Shown here: one piece after another, positions 63,436 to 64,000 of the stretch | How the letters are laid out: the number at the start of each line of letters is the position of its first letter | How positions within the stretch are numbered: position 1 is the stretch's first letter | Source of the DNA: Streptococcus devriesei DSM 19639 | GTDB lineage: Bacteria > Bacillota > Bacilli > Lactobacillales > Streptococcaceae | Direction: 5' to 3' | Assembly: GCF_000423725.1 (NCBI RefSeq) | Contig: NZ_KE384084.1 | Coordinates: 632,222 to 696,221, forward strand | DNA length: 64,000 bases | The notes under the pieces: model-generated | Databases searched by the model: none | What the model saw: the letters and a program-made list of their open reading frames with translations, nothing else | Told to the model about the DNA's origin: nothing | Made by a program: the position numbers and the translations under genes

Positions 63436-64000
63436 CTTCCGTCTCCTTGACCGGCTCACCAATGGTCTCGTAAGCAGTCCAGCCTGATTTTTCTTCTTTT
63501 GGAAAATGGCTGCGCTCCTTATCTGACGCACTTTCATAAGCATTAATAATATCAGCTACCACAGGGTGTCTGACCACATCTTTAGCTGACAGATAAACAA
63601 AATCAATCTGTTTGATATTTTTTAGTTTTTCAGCAGCATCAACCAAGCCTGATTTGACATTTTTAGGCAAGTCAATCTGGCTGATATCCCCATTGACAAT
63701 CATCTTAGAATTAAAGCCCAGGCGAGTCAGGAACATTTTCATCTGCATGATGGTGGTATTTTGCGCTTCATCAAGAATAACAAAGGCATCATCAAGCGTG
63801 CGGCCGCGCATATAAGCTAAAGGTGCGATTTCAATAATCTCACGCTCCATCAGACGGGCAGTCTGCTCCTTGCCCAAAATACGGTAAAGGGCATCATAAA
63901 CCGGACGCAGATAGGGGTCGACTTTTTCCCTTAAATCCCCAGGCAAAAAGCCAAGGCTTTCACCGGCTTCAACAGCCGGCCGTGTTAAAATAATCCGTTT
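63425..64000 (-). CDS. phoH: PhoH-like ATPase (5' part lost at window edge)
   Basis: The C-terminal 191 codons of a PhoH-family protein. [56 protein letters not shown] (Walker B) and [25 protein letters not shown] are typical; the Walker A lies outside the window. PhoH proteins are phosphate-starvation-linked ATPases often beside ybeY, as here. Confidence 0.93.
   Translation of the reverse strand, partial: KRIILTRPAVEAGESLGFLPGDLREKVDPYLRPVYDALYRILGKEQTARLMEREIIEIAPLAYMRGRTLDDAFVILDEAQNTTIMQMKMFLTRLGFNSKMIVNGDISQIDLPKNVKSGLVDAAEKLKNIKQIDFVYLSAKDVVRHPVVADIINAYESASDKERSHFPKEEKSGWTAYETIGEPVKETEDDD

Overview
The window is chromosomal DNA from a low-GC Gram-positive bacterium and almost certainly a Streptococcus of the mutans group. 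Support comes from gene content and order: ccpA/pepQ divergent next to a cytosolic alpha-amylase; a cellobiose PTS operon (celA-celB-celR-celC-unknown-celD) followed by a nitroreductase, glyoxalase I, smpB, rnr, secG and rpmG; then mutM-coaE and ybeY-dgkA-era-phoH. This matches my recollection of S. mutans gene order. The species cannot be fixed from the sequence alone.

Layout. 1-3.1 kb: partial NrdI-like flavodoxin behind a MarR/OhrR regulator, a dehydrogenase remnant and mntH. 3.1-12.5 kb: housekeeping genes (tRNA-hydroxylation pair trhP1/trhP2, hprK-lgt-DUF948-YtxH, PspC, SprT-like, tex). 12.6-17.2 kb: fructose-6-phosphate aldolase-type gene with a dehydrogenase fragment, a two-gene UPF0718/TIGR03943 permease system and an MFS exporter. 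17.3-24 kb: ftsY, two HAD phosphatases, a DUF3114 protein, an ABC exporter and an XRE-AbrB regulator. 24-33.4 kb: thrS with a T-box, two glycolipid glycosyltransferases, amylase, ccpA and pepQ. 33.4-37.9 kb: an ascorbate-type PTS operon with a transaldolase and a PRD activator, and a cre site inside its promoter. 37.9-42.8 kb: the accessory island. 42.8-49.5 kb: the cellobiose operon with CelR-type and cre sites. 49.7-64 kb: mostly core genes.

The accessory island is the most interesting part. It holds IS3-type transposase debris and two copies of an IS-end repeat. These bracket a small membrane protein gene whose frame runs, past a single TGA, into a glycine-rich bacteriocin-like tail. Beyond lie a CarS-like membrane enzyme and a 5'-truncated alpha-carbonic anhydrase. 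Next is a 420-aa glycosyltransferase that resembles SunS-type peptide glycosyltransferases by my reading of its motifs. Just upstream of it are two tandem, previously uncalled genes of 47 and 48 codons. Both encode textbook double-glycine leader peptides with identical leaders and diverged, cysteine-free cores of 22-23 residues. A strong hairpin separates the peptide genes from the glycosyltransferase. I infer a glycosylated, exported peptide system (bacteriocin or pheromone) unlike classical disulfide-bearing glycocins. No dedicated C39-peptidase exporter is in the window.

Other signals worth a look: a second, degraded copy of the thrS 3' end beyond thrS; a dispersed repeat inserted between the thrS T-box and its start codon; a candidate structured RNA downstream of era; a possible 5' frameshift in an MFS gene; and several operator-like palindromes.
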